In this document: positions 1 to 7,649 of the stretch, piece by piece | Layout: each line of letters starts with the position of its first letter | How positions within the stretch are numbered: position 1 is the stretch's first letter | Assembly: GCA_021325385.1 (NCBI GenBank) | Contig: JAJPHH010000058.1 | Location: 1-45,170, forward strand | DNA: 45,170 nt | Origin: Alphaproteobacteria bacterium | Lineage (GTDB): Bacteria; Pseudomonadota; Alphaproteobacteria; Rhizobiales; Beijerinckiaceae | Direction of reading: 5' to 3' | Notes under the pieces: model-generated | Databases searched by the model: none | What the model was told of the DNA's origin: nothing | What the model saw: only the letters and a program-made list of their open reading frames with translations | Translations under genes and position numbers: made by a program

Positions 1-122
1 AGTCTCGACCAATACGTTCGATCGAGCGGATGTCGAAACATTTTGGTATCGCAAGGCATAGCCGTGCGCAGATTCGACCATCTATCATTTTCACCGGACA
101 GCCCTGCTTCGGGAGGGGAGAT

Positions 123-920
123 TCACGCCGCCTGCGTTTCGCCCGGATGGCGCCCGGCGCGCTGCGGCAGGAGCAGGACGCAGGCGACGATGAACGCGGC
201 GATGATCGCGGAAGCCAGCGGACGGCTCAAGTCGAACCCGCCGTCGCGAATCGGCTTGTCGAGCAGGTCGCCGACCGTTGCGCCGAGCGGCCGCGTCAAG
301 ATGAACGCCGCCCAGAACAGCCAGACGCGGGAGACGTTCGTCCAGTAATAGGCGACGGCGAGCAGCGCGAGACCGGCGCCGAAGACCAGCGCGCCGCCTT
401 CATAGCCGAGCCCGCCGGTATCGGCGAGCCAGTCGCCCAGCGCGGTGCCGAGCGTCTGCGAAAAGGTGATCGTCACCCAGTAGAAGATTTCGACCTTCGG
501 GGTTGCGACGGTCTGAACGTCCACCGACCCGAGGGTAAGGCGCCAGATCGCCAGCGAAGCGAGAACGCAGGCCAACAAGATCGACGAGCCGCCCGTATAG
601 CCGACGCCCAGCGAGCGGTCGAAAAAATCCGCCATCGCCGTTCCCACCGTCGTCGAGGCGATGATCGCGAACCAATAGGTCCACGCGTTGAATCTCGGCG
701 TCAGAATCTGAACGACGACCGCCGCGACAAAAACAGCGAGGAAAATTCCGGTTCCGATGAGATAGCCGCCGTTATGAGCATTGGCGTCGGCGTGCAAGAG
801 CGACATCGTCACCGAATCGCCGCCGGTCTCGCCGAGCGTCGTCGCCGCGATCTTGATGATCCAGAAGACGAGCGTGACCTCCGGCACTTTGCTCAGGGCG
901 GCCTTGGCCGGTTCGTTCAT
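123..920 (-). CDS. DUF347-family multi-pass membrane protein
   Basis: The 265-residue protein is almost wholly hydrophobic, with about eight predicted membrane segments. It is built of repeated units, each with a short polar motif followed by a helix: K-V-P-E-V-T near residue 11, V-E-I-F-Y-W near 143, and G-T-A-x-x-D or G-x-T-x-G-D motifs in several helices. This repeat pattern is that of the DUF347 / COG4705 'membrane-anchored' family, whose transport substrate is not established. The start is supported by GGAGG eight bases upstream of ATG. It lies alone, with about 270 bases between it and the next gene. Function unknown; an integral inner-membrane location is secure from composition. Confidence 0.85.
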   Translation of the reverse strand: MNEPAKAALSKVPEVTLVFWIIKIAATTLGETGGDSVTMSLLHADANAHNGGYLIGTGIFLAVFVAAVVVQILTPRFNAWTYWFAIIASTTVGTAMADFFDRSLGVGYTGGSSILLACVLASLAIWRLTLGSVDVQTVATPKVEIFYWVTITFSQTLGTALGDWLADTGGLGYEGGALVFGAGLALLAVAYYWTNVSRVWLFWAAFILTRPLGATVGDLLDKPIRDGGFDLSRPLASAIIAAFIVACVLLLPQRAGRHPGETQAA

Positions 921-1191
921 CGCGAATTCCTCCGCTCGCGCGCCTCGCGTCGAAGCGCGCGCATGGTGAGAGATCGGGCAGGCTGCGGCGAGAAGCGCCG
1001 AGCGCCGGGCTCGACGCGCGCCGCATTGCGACGCTTTCAGCGAATTGAGGCGTCATTCCGGCGCGGAGATGAAGGATTGGTCATCTCACGCATGCGTGAT
1101 TTCCAAGCGGCCGGGCGCGTTCGCGCCGCTCAAGCCGCCGACGGCTTACCGGTAAGCGAGGAAGGAGCCTGAGCCGCAGCCTGCGCGTTTC

Positions 1192-2040
1192 CTACCCGGC
1201 GCCGTCTCCCGGCTGGTGCCCGCCGGTCAGGGGTACGAAAGGGATCACCTTGCCGCCGAAAATGTCCGACCGGGCCACCGTCGTCTCGTCGCCGGCGCCG
1301 GTCTTCTTGACGACCTTCAGAATGTGCTGCGCGCCGGGCGGGCCGACCGGGATCACCATGACGCCGTCCGGCTTCAATTGCTGCAGCAGGGGCGGCGGAA
1401 TGTGATCGATGCCGCAGGTGACGATGATCTTGTCGAACGGCGCGGCGTCGGGCCAGCCGTAATAGCCGTCGCCGGCCTTGGTCGTGATCGTCGAAAATTC
1501 CTCGTAGCCCTTGGCGATCAGCCGGTCGTAGACGCCGCGCGTCCGCGACGCGAGTTGCGGGATGATCTCGATCGTCCACAGGCGCGGCGTCAGGTAGCTC
1601 AGCAACGCCGATTGGTAGCCGGAGCCGGTGCCGATCTCGAGCACCTTATCGCCGTGGCGCACGGCGATCGCGCTGGTCATGCGGCCCATCGTGCCGGGCG
1701 GCGTGATCGTCACGCCGAAGCCGATGTCGAGATAATGGCCGACATAGGCGTTCTCCTTGTCTTCCGGCAGCACGAACTCTTCGCGCGGCGTGAACAGGAA
1801 GGCGCGCTTGTCGGCCGAGGTCCACAGATCGTTGAACGAGAGCAGCACCTTGTAGCGGTCGAAGCGGCGGCCGAGATAGGTCGGGTCCTCGCCGCGATTG
1901 GCGACCATCCATTCGACGAATTTGGCGCGATCGGTCAGCGGCGGCCAGAGATCCGGCCGGAACGGCTTCGGCGGCTCGGCCCGGGCGGGAAAAGCGGCGA
2001 GGCTGGCCGCCGCGCCGATCAGAAAATCGCGTCTGCGCAT
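1192..2040 (-). CDS. Exported protein-L-isoaspartate O-methyltransferase-like protein
   Basis: A SAM-dependent methyltransferase of the Pcm family. The SAM-binding motif VLEIGTGSGYQSALL begins at residue 132, preceded by a TPPGTMGRMT stretch that corresponds to the Pcm substrate loop. Family members methylate isoaspartyl residues for protein repair. Unlike cytosolic Pcm (about 210 residues) this protein has 282 residues and begins MRRRDFLIGAAASLAAF, a twin-arginine signal, so export to the periplasm is inferred. The start at 2040 was chosen because GAGGGG lies six bases upstream and the Tat signal begins there; the open frame continues upstream without protein-like sequence. Periplasmic repair of damaged proteins is plausible but not shown. 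Confidence 0.85.
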   Translation of the reverse strand: MRRRDFLIGAAASLAAFPARAEPPKPFRPDLWPPLTDRAKFVEWMVANRGEDPTYLGRRFDRYKVLLSFNDLWTSADKRAFLFTPREEFVLPEDKENAYVGHYLDIGFGVTITPPGTMGRMTSAIAVRHGDKVLEIGTGSGYQSALLSYLTPRLWTIEIIPQLASRTRGVYDRLIAKGYEEFSTITTKAGDGYYGWPDAAPFDKIIVTCGIDHIPPPLLQQLKPDGVMVIPVGPPGAQHILKVVKKTGAGDETTVARSDIFGGKVIPFVPLTGGHQPGDGAG

Positions 2041-2171
2041 GAAGCGTCCCCTCATGATTATTGAGAAAAATGCGGCTTGCCGCAGCGTGAAAGGCGAATG
2101 CTTGGACGATTCTGTGGCGCGAACAAGGTCAATTGTCGAATCCGGCCACAAACGCCCCGTTTGGCCCGCCC

Positions 2172-2951
2172 TTAGAGCCGCGCCGCCAGAAAATCGCGCA
2201 AAGCCGCCATCGCCTGCTCGGCGGCGCGGCGATCATAATCGAGCCGCATGCCCAACACGTTTCGGCCGCCGGCGAATTGCGGGTCGTCGAACACATGGCC
2301 TGCGCCGGGATAGACGATGAGCTTCACGCCGGCCGATTGTCGCTTCGCCAGAGCCTCGCAATCCGCCGCCGGAGTGACCGCGTCCTTGGCGCCGATCACG
2401 ATCAAGGTCGGCAACCGCAACGCCGCCTCCGCCTCGTTCGCGCAAGGCGGATAAAAAGCCGCGACGGCTCTGAATCTCAATCCGTCGGGAATGACGTAGG
2501 CCGGGGCGGCGCGCGCCGCGGCGATTTGCAGCGCCGTATCTGCGCCCTGCGAGAAGCCGACAGCGGCGATCCGGGTCGGGTCGACATGCGGCGACCGGCC
2601 GATAAAGGCCAGGGCGCCGTACGCATCGGCGAGCGCCTCGTTGAAGTCGACCGAGCAGGTTTCTCTCAAGCCGCGCGTCGCGAAATCATCGACGAACAAA
2701 GCGACATAGCCCCATCGGGCGATCGCCTCGCCGATCGCCCGCCGGTTCGACGGCAGGCCGAGACAGGAATGGAGCAGCACGACAGCCGGAAACGGACCGG
2801 CGCCTTTCGGCTCGGCCAAATAGCCTTGGATCGCCGTCTTGCCGCCGCCGGCGCGCGGCGCGGCGGTCTCGAACGTGACCAGTTCTTCGGCCGCGGCGGA
2901 AAGCGGCGCCAAAGCCGCGAGCAGAGCGAGAGCGAAGCTGGAAAAGCGCAT
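2172..2951 (-). CDS. Secreted dienelactone hydrolase-like alpha/beta hydrolase
   Basis: A 259-residue alpha/beta hydrolase with an N-terminal signal peptide (about residues 1-21, ending ALAPLSAAAEE). The nucleophile elbow is GFSQG with Ser134. Asp190 (GAKD) and His219 (GAGHVF) complete a plausible triad in the order and spacing of the dienelactone hydrolase family. Classical DLH uses Cys as nucleophile; here it is Ser, so this belongs to the broader DLH-like esterases and its substrate cannot be named. It starts eight bases after the stop of the upstream GNAT gene on the same strand, so the two are probably co-transcribed. Confidence 0.85.
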   Translation of the reverse strand: MRFSSFALALLAALAPLSAAAEELVTFETAAPRAGGGKTAIQGYLAEPKGAGPFPAVVLLHSCLGLPSNRRAIGEAIARWGYVALFVDDFATRGLRETCSVDFNEALADAYGALAFIGRSPHVDPTRIAAVGFSQGADTALQIAAARAAPAYVIPDGLRFRAVAAFYPPCANEAEAALRLPTLIVIGAKDAVTPAADCEALAKRQSAGVKLIVYPGAGHVFDDPQFAGGRNVLGMRLDYDRRAAEQAMAALRDFLAARL

Positions 2952-2959
2952 CTCGCGGT

Positions 2960-3445
2960 CTATCCTTTTTCCGGGCCCGCCGCCAAGCGCTTGGCCATGG
3001 GATAGCTCGATTTCGATCCCAGGCGTCTTTCCGGCGGCCCTTGCTCGAGGTAGCCGGCCGAAGCGTAAAAGCGCCGCGCCGTCTCGGTGCTGACGAGCGC
3101 GCAGCTTTCGGCGCCGCGCTCGCGCGCAGCCGCTTCGAGCGCCGCGAGCATCGCCTTGCTGACGCCGCGAAAGCGCGCCTCGGGCGAGACATAGTTGAGC
3201 GTGATCTCGCCGGAATCGGTCACGCAGCCGACCGCGAGGATATCGTCGCCCTCGGCCGCGACGAGCAGGTTGTTGTCAGGCCGCTCGATCCAGCGGCGGA
3301 CATTGTCCGGAATCTTGTTCGCCAGCCACGCGTCGAGGATGGCGGGATCGTCGCGATGATCCGCGACGCAGAGTTCGATAATCGAGCGGCGAAGAAGCGC
3401 GCAGATCGTCTCGGCGTCGGACATGCGCGCGCGTCGGATTTCCAT
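2960..3445 (-). CDS. GNAT family N-acetyltransferase
   Basis: A 161-residue GNAT acetyltransferase, length typical of a single GNAT domain. The start MEIRRARMSDAETI fits the usual first strand and helix of the fold; the longer open frame upstream adds non-homologous residues. The acetyl-CoA loop is degenerate (S-P-E-A-R-F-R-G-V-S-K-A-M, near residue 96), and the C-terminal segment ARRFYASAGY is the standard last helix and strand of the fold. It is the first gene of a probable two-gene unit with the downstream secreted hydrolase (eight-base gap). The acyl acceptor is unknown. Confidence 0.85.
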   Translation of the reverse strand: MEIRRARMSDAETICALLRRSIIELCVADHRDDPAILDAWLANKIPDNVRRWIERPDNNLLVAAEGDDILAVGCVTDSGEITLNYVSPEARFRGVSKAMLAALEAAARERGAESCALVSTETARRFYASAGYLEQGPPERRLGSKSSYPMAKRLAAGPEKG

Positions 3446-3681
3446 GATACGAGAATGGCCGCCAGGGCGATGCGGAGCAAGAGCGATGGCGAGGAGATTG
3501 ACGGCCGAAAGGAGCAAACTGGGCGGCCTGGATCAGGCCGGGCGCGCGGCGCTCGAAATCGATCCTTTTGGGACTTTCGTGGAATGGCGCAGCGGCGCAG
3601 ACCGACGAGCATTTCACGATTTAAGAAAGCGCCGATTGGAAAAAAGCCGCGCATTCGCCCCGCTCGCCCCGCGAGAGTAAA

Positions 3682-4392
3682 ATGAGCAGAGGCGGAGCCG
3701 AACACTTCACAGAGCCGACGACATCTTACTGGCAAAGGATCGAACCCGCCCTGCCCGCCGACCTCCTCCGGCCGCCGTTCCAATTCGGCTACCCCGCCCT
3801 GCTGCCCGACGGACGCTATCTCGTCCTGCCCATCCGCCGGCGCGAGCAGAAAGACCGCGCCGTCGCCTCCTTCATCGCCAATCACGCCTCGTTCGAGGTT
3901 CTCGACGCGCTCGCCGATTATATGGCTGCGCAGGCGGCGGCGAAGCGGCCCGACCTCGTCATCGGCCTGCCGACGCTCGGCCTCGCTCTGGCGCCGCTCG
4001 TCGCGCGGCGCCTCGGCCATGCGAGCTTCGTCCCGTTCGGGACATCGCGGAAATTCTGGTACGACGAGCGACTGTCGCAGCCTTTGAGATCGCTGACCAC
4101 GACCCAAGCCGGCCGCAATCTTTATGTCGATCCCAATCTCGTCCCGCGCCTCGCCGGCGCCCGCGCGCTGATCGTCGACGATACGATCTCGACCGGCGCG
4201 ACGGCGCTCGCGGCGATTGAATTGGCGCAAAGCGCCGGCGCCGAGGTGGTCGGCTTGGGCTTCGCAATGAGCCAGGGGGATACTTGGCGTCAAGCGTTGG
4301 CCGCGCGCGGGCCGTGCTGGCCGGACGCCGTCTCCTTCGTCTTTCAGACGCCGCATTTCGCGCAGGTCGAGGGGGGCTGGACGCCGCTTTGA
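3682..4392 (+). CDS. Phosphoribosyltransferase-domain protein
   Basis: A 236-residue protein with a type I phosphoribosyltransferase fold. The PRPP-binding motif ALIVDDTISTGATA spans about residues 162-174 (hydrophobics, two acidic residues, T-x-S-T-G-x-T). An upstream D-L-V-I-G-L-P-T-L-G strand-loop near residue 91 fits the PPi loop. The family transfers phosphoribosyl groups from PRPP to bases, or in some members acts only in regulation. The hood region (R-K-F-W-Y-D-E-R) does not match any specific base PRTase I recognise, so the substrate is left open. It is transcribed divergently from the GNAT gene across a gap of about 240 bases. Confidence 0.8.
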   Translation: MSRGGAEHFTEPTTSYWQRIEPALPADLLRPPFQFGYPALLPDGRYLVLPIRRREQKDRAVASFIANHASFEVLDALADYMAAQAAAKRPDLVIGLPTLGLALAPLVARRLGHASFVPFGTSRKFWYDERLSQPLRSLTTTQAGRNLYVDPNLVPRLAGARALIVDDTISTGATALAAIELAQSAGAEVVGLGFAMSQGDTWRQALAARGPCWPDAVSFVFQTPHFAQVEGGWTPL

Positions 4393-4580
4393 TCGGCGAG
4401 ATTGGGACGTATGATCTGCGAGGAGGCGCGCTGTGAGCGCTCCAGATAGGTATTCAACCTATCCTCTTGGCTGAAGCCGACACCGAGGACGGACTATCGG
4501 ATCATACTGCGTCTCAACCTCTGCCGAGGTAGGCTCGTATTGCATTCAGGCAGCACGGGCCAGAAAGCCGAAAGTAGCGC

Positions 4581-5516
4581 TCACTCGACTTTCGTTGCTG
4601 ACACGAAATCGCCGACGAGCCACGCGGCTTCCAGTTCCAGCATTCCACCGCCAATACCGGTAACGGGAACTCCGATCGCATTGGCTGTCGCGGCGGCAAA
4701 GGCGACCCCTGCTACAGGGACCATGCCCATAGCCGTGGTCGTCATGACGAGCGGTAAGAAGGGACTACACCCGAAAAAAAATAGCCCTGCTTTTGCGCCG
4801 ACACCGAAGCCGAGTCCAACTTTTATGAAAAGAAATGTCCCGGTCAGATCGTTCACAATCAGTTCGTTAGGGTTATTGATCCTCGTGTCGAATATCGGAC
4901 CTATCTTGCCAATGCTTGGGAAAAGCTTAAATAAACCTTTCAGCATGTTCTTGCTTACCGTATCCGCCTCTTTAACTAGAGCTGTGCCTTTGGTACCCGC
5001 GCCAACGCCAATAGCCGACGAAGCCATCGCAAACTTAGGACCGTCTCCAAACTGCACTTCGGCGATCAAAACACCCGCGCGGAATACGTTTTCGGGTCCG
5101 AAGGTCGCAGTGAAGTCCGTATCTTTTGTTATATGCCATTGGCTTGAACGCGTGGGCACAACTGGAAGCGGCAGCGGCGGATCGGGCGGCATATCGGGCG
5201 GATCGACGGGGCTAGCGCCGTGCGCCAACAAGTTTAGTCGAACAATCGTCATTCCGCCCGGGTCGACGTGCCCGTCGACCGACAATCTTGGCGTCCGACC
5301 GCGATTGTTTTGAACGCTTTGGAAATTCAGAATTGCGGAATGCAGCAAGTCTGCTGATGGATGCTGCGGAAGAGGGTTCCCTGATCTTCCCCCTTCGATG
5401 CTAGCAATGAAGTTTAGGAGGCGGACGACAGTGGCGACGTCATTTGGCGTATTATAACAAGGCGTACGTCCATTATTATACTTTCCAACAGACGCACGTA
5501 TCGAAGCGAATGCCAT
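4581..5516 (-). CDS. Putative secreted/effector-type protein with peptidoglycan-binding-like N-terminus
   Basis: A 311-residue protein in AT-richer DNA than its neighbours. Residues 1-100 resemble the peptidoglycan-binding-like module found at the front of some secreted effectors: ASVGKYNNGR, then a helix VATVVRLLNFI, and later SVDGHVDPGGMTIVRLN. A proline-rich linker follows (about 105-122). The C-terminal half is glycine-rich and hydrophobic (FIKVGLGFGVGAKAG, then VPVAGVAFAAATANAIGVPV), which could insert into a membrane. No signal peptide is seen. The start is supported by GGGGAG just upstream of ATG. There is no neighbour encoding a secretion apparatus. A toxin or effector role is only an inference; function is unknown. 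Confidence 0.6.
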   Translation of the reverse strand: MAFASIRASVGKYNNGRTPCYNTPNDVATVVRLLNFIASIEGGRSGNPLPQHPSADLLHSAILNFQSVQNNRGRTPRLSVDGHVDPGGMTIVRLNLLAHGASPVDPPDMPPDPPLPLPVVPTRSSQWHITKDTDFTATFGPENVFRAGVLIAEVQFGDGPKFAMASSAIGVGAGTKGTALVKEADTVSKNMLKGLFKLFPSIGKIGPIFDTRINNPNELIVNDLTGTFLFIKVGLGFGVGAKAGLFFFGCSPFLPLVMTTTAMGMVPVAGVAFAAATANAIGVPVTGIGGGMLELEAAWLVGDFVSATKVE

Positions 5517-5705
5517 GTAACTCCCCTATGGCGTCCCGTAAAAGAGTCCTGCGATTCACTGCGCGAAGTCATTGGCATCTATCAGAAATCACTCTCTGGC
5601 TGCACAGAATCAGACGCGGTATTGCTACTTCATCTGCGCCGAGAGGCGACCGAGCCCCTTGGAATTAAACCTCGAATATCAGTTGGTGTCGAGCGCCGCC
5701 GGCCC

Positions 5706-6012
5706 AATCGATCTTGATCCCGCGGGTCATGGGCCCGGGATGTATGCAAGCGCGTCCGGCTTGGCGGCGCGGAGCTTTTCCACATCGAGGCCGAAATAGC
5801 GGAATATTCGTTGGTCGATACGATGGGAGCCCCAGATGCGTTCGCGTTTCGGGCGTAGCATCATGACGATGTCGGCGTCCTTAAGCGTACGCACGCATGT
5901 CGCGGGAGACATCGACGCCATGTTGGCGGCCCCGCCGCCGGCGAGGTCGACGTGCCGATCCCCCGGATGAATCGATGCGCCGTTATCGTATCCGAGCGCG
6001 CGGACCGGAACG
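5706..6012 (-). pseudogene. pyrB remnant (aspartate carbamoyltransferase C-terminal half)
   Basis: Minus-strand translation matches the second half of the intact PyrB encoded at 10361-11311, but in shifting frames. From 6012 downward one reads SARSDTI (intact: RVARSNII), [10 protein letters not shown] (intact: [10 protein letters not shown]), [10 protein letters not shown] (intact: [10 protein letters not shown]), [14 protein letters not shown] (intact: [14 protein letters not shown]), [19 protein letters not shown] (intact: [19 protein letters not shown]), then PGP and, one frame on, MTRGIKID (intact: [11 protein letters not shown]). At least three single-base shifts and a stop break it. No start and no N-terminal half were found, so it is a decayed partial paralogue or an old acquisition, not a gene. 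Confidence 0.85.
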
Positions 6013-6017
6013 CCGCC

Positions 6018-6821
6018 TCAGCCTTGGCCGAGGCATTCCTTGTTGTCGCCGGGCGACGGAGCGTAAGTCTGTTGGGCGAAGCCGAAGAACGAGCCCCAGT
6101 AGGAATCGGCCATCAGGGTCTGCCGGATCAACAGCGCTCGCGCGAAGATGACGCAGCGCAACGCCTCGTTCGTCTTGTAGATCGCATCGAGCTTCGGATA
6201 AGTCGAATCGGCGAAGGCCTTGCGCGTCGCGGCGTCCAGCTTTTGCGGCGCGCCCGCGCCGACATCGACCGTCTTGTTGATCTCGTCGCTGACGACGCCC
6301 GTGCAATGATTGACGACTTCGAGCACGACGCGGGCCGTGGAGGCGTCGAGGCCGGCGCCCGCCCCTTCGCCGAGCTCGAATTTCGAGCAAGGCAACGACC
6401 AGACGCGGCTGAGCTTGTCCTTCGTCTCGAAGCCGAACGGCGTGTCGATATAGAAGGACACGTCGCGCGCGACGCTCGTATAGCGGATCGCCCATTCCTT
6501 GTCGGCCGCGGCATATTCGTCTCGCGCCGCCTTCCATTCGTCGCCGCTCTCGCCGCGCTCGATCGCGCGCGCCATACCGTAAATCGCGTGCCAGCGCGCG
6601 TTGATGAGGTCGGAGACGTTCTGGTAGGTCGTCAGCGCGTTCTGCGTGTCCTTCTCGATTCTGGCGACGTGGTTCTGCCACGCCCAGCCGCGCTGCTGAA
6701 TCCAGGTGGTGATCATCGTGCCGACGACGCCGGTCAGAATGAAGCCCATGACGGCGATGAAGGCCTTCTGCCGCCAGGAATCGTCGGTTTTAGCGGGCGT
6801 CGGCGCGGGCGAAGAAGTCAA
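6018..6821 (-). CDS. Hypothetical protein with one N-terminal membrane anchor
   Basis: I do not recognise this family. The conserved-looking part begins shortly before a membrane segment (AFIAVMGFILTGVVGTMITTW), followed by a largely helical soluble domain rich in Asn, Glu and Lys-type helices (IEKDTQNALTTYQNVSDLIN, then a region with two Cys, LPCSKFEL and VVNHCTG). The layout suggests one transmembrane helix with a periplasmic or cytosolic domain of about 220 residues. I chose the TTG start at 6821, because the open frame upstream to an ATG at 6989 reads as arginine/proline-rich non-protein sequence; that start remains possible. It lies directly against the pyrB remnant. Confidence 0.6.
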   Translation of the reverse strand: MTSSPAPTPAKTDDSWRQKAFIAVMGFILTGVVGTMITTWIQQRGWAWQNHVARIEKDTQNALTTYQNVSDLINARWHAIYGMARAIERGESGDEWKAARDEYAAADKEWAIRYTSVARDVSFYIDTPFGFETKDKLSRVWSLPCSKFELGEGAGAGLDASTARVVLEVVNHCTGVVSDEINKTVDVGAGAPQKLDAATRKAFADSTYPKLDAIYKTNEALRCVIFARALLIRQTLMADSYWGSFFGFAQQTYAPSPGDNKECLGQG

Positions 6822-7151
6822 AGGGAGCCCGTTCTCGTTGGCCTTGCCCCTTCGCGGAGCATTGTGGCGCGCGCATGGTCTAGCCGGAGCCGGCTCGCAG
6901 TGGAAGGGTGAAAATCGACCCGCGCGGCGGCGGCATTGACCGAACCTGCTCTTGATCGATTGAGCCGGAATGCTCGGACCACGTACCATCGTTCAGCTAC
7001 GGCGACTGCGCGCTCTCAACTAACCTCTCGGAAGAGCGGAGGAGAAAATGCACCGTCACCGAAACTCACGTTGCTATAGATCGCGGCAACGACCGCGAGC
7101 GCGTTTCGATGCGTTGAGGCTTGATACCGCCGTTCTACAAGCCAAAGATGG

Positions 7152-7649
7152 CTATTCACAACGATCCAAGGCCAGCCTCAAGGCCGCGCCCAGCTCGGCC
7201 GCGTCCTTCGTCTCCGGAACGACGACGGTCTTGTCCGGCGGAAGATCCACGAAGAGCTCCGGCTTGTCTCGCTTGTGCGGCTCGATTGAGATTCTTCCTT
7301 CGGATCTCTTGACGCGACACCAATCCATATTCTTGTAGGCCTCGCGCTTGGTCTTGTAGCCGTAGCGCTTCATGAAGTCCTTCTGCCAATTTCGGTAACA
7401 TTGGACATATCGCGGTCCTTCGAAGAAATCTGGTTCGTCGGGGGGCCAGATGAACCGGCTCCTGTCCAACGCCTCGAGCAGCGCCCTTCCTAGAGCTTCG
7501 TCACTCGCGTCCGGGTCCAGATAAATCACATATCCATCGCTTTCTCGCTGAACCATACCATAACCGGACAGAGGCTCTACGGAAATGAACCTCTCGGTCC
7601 GGTGGACGTCGGCGCATTGCCTGAATGGAAACTGCCTGCTCGGCCTCAT
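7152..7649 (-). CDS. Immunity protein of the CdiI type, partner of the adjacent tRNase toxin
   Basis: A 165-residue soluble protein whose C-terminal half carries the pattern seen in CdiI-family immunity proteins: a WPP...FF motif, then YGYKTKREAYKNMDWCRV, and an I-S-I-E-P-H-K-R strand. Immunity proteins bind and block the cognate toxin in the producing cell. The ATG at 7649 overlaps the TGA of the upstream toxin gene (ATGA), a coupling expected for a toxin-immunity pair and the reason this start was preferred over upstream in-frame starts. Direct recognition of the family is from motif memory, so the exact Pfam assignment is uncertain; the positional evidence is strong. Confidence 0.75.
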   Translation of the reverse strand: MRPSRQFPFRQCADVHRTERFISVEPLSGYGMVQRESDGYVIYLDPDASDEALGRALLEALDRSRFIWPPDEPDFFEGPRYVQCYRNWQKDFMKRYGYKTKREAYKNMDWCRVKRSEGRISIEPHKRDKPELFVDLPPDKTVVVPETKDAAELGAALRLALDRCE

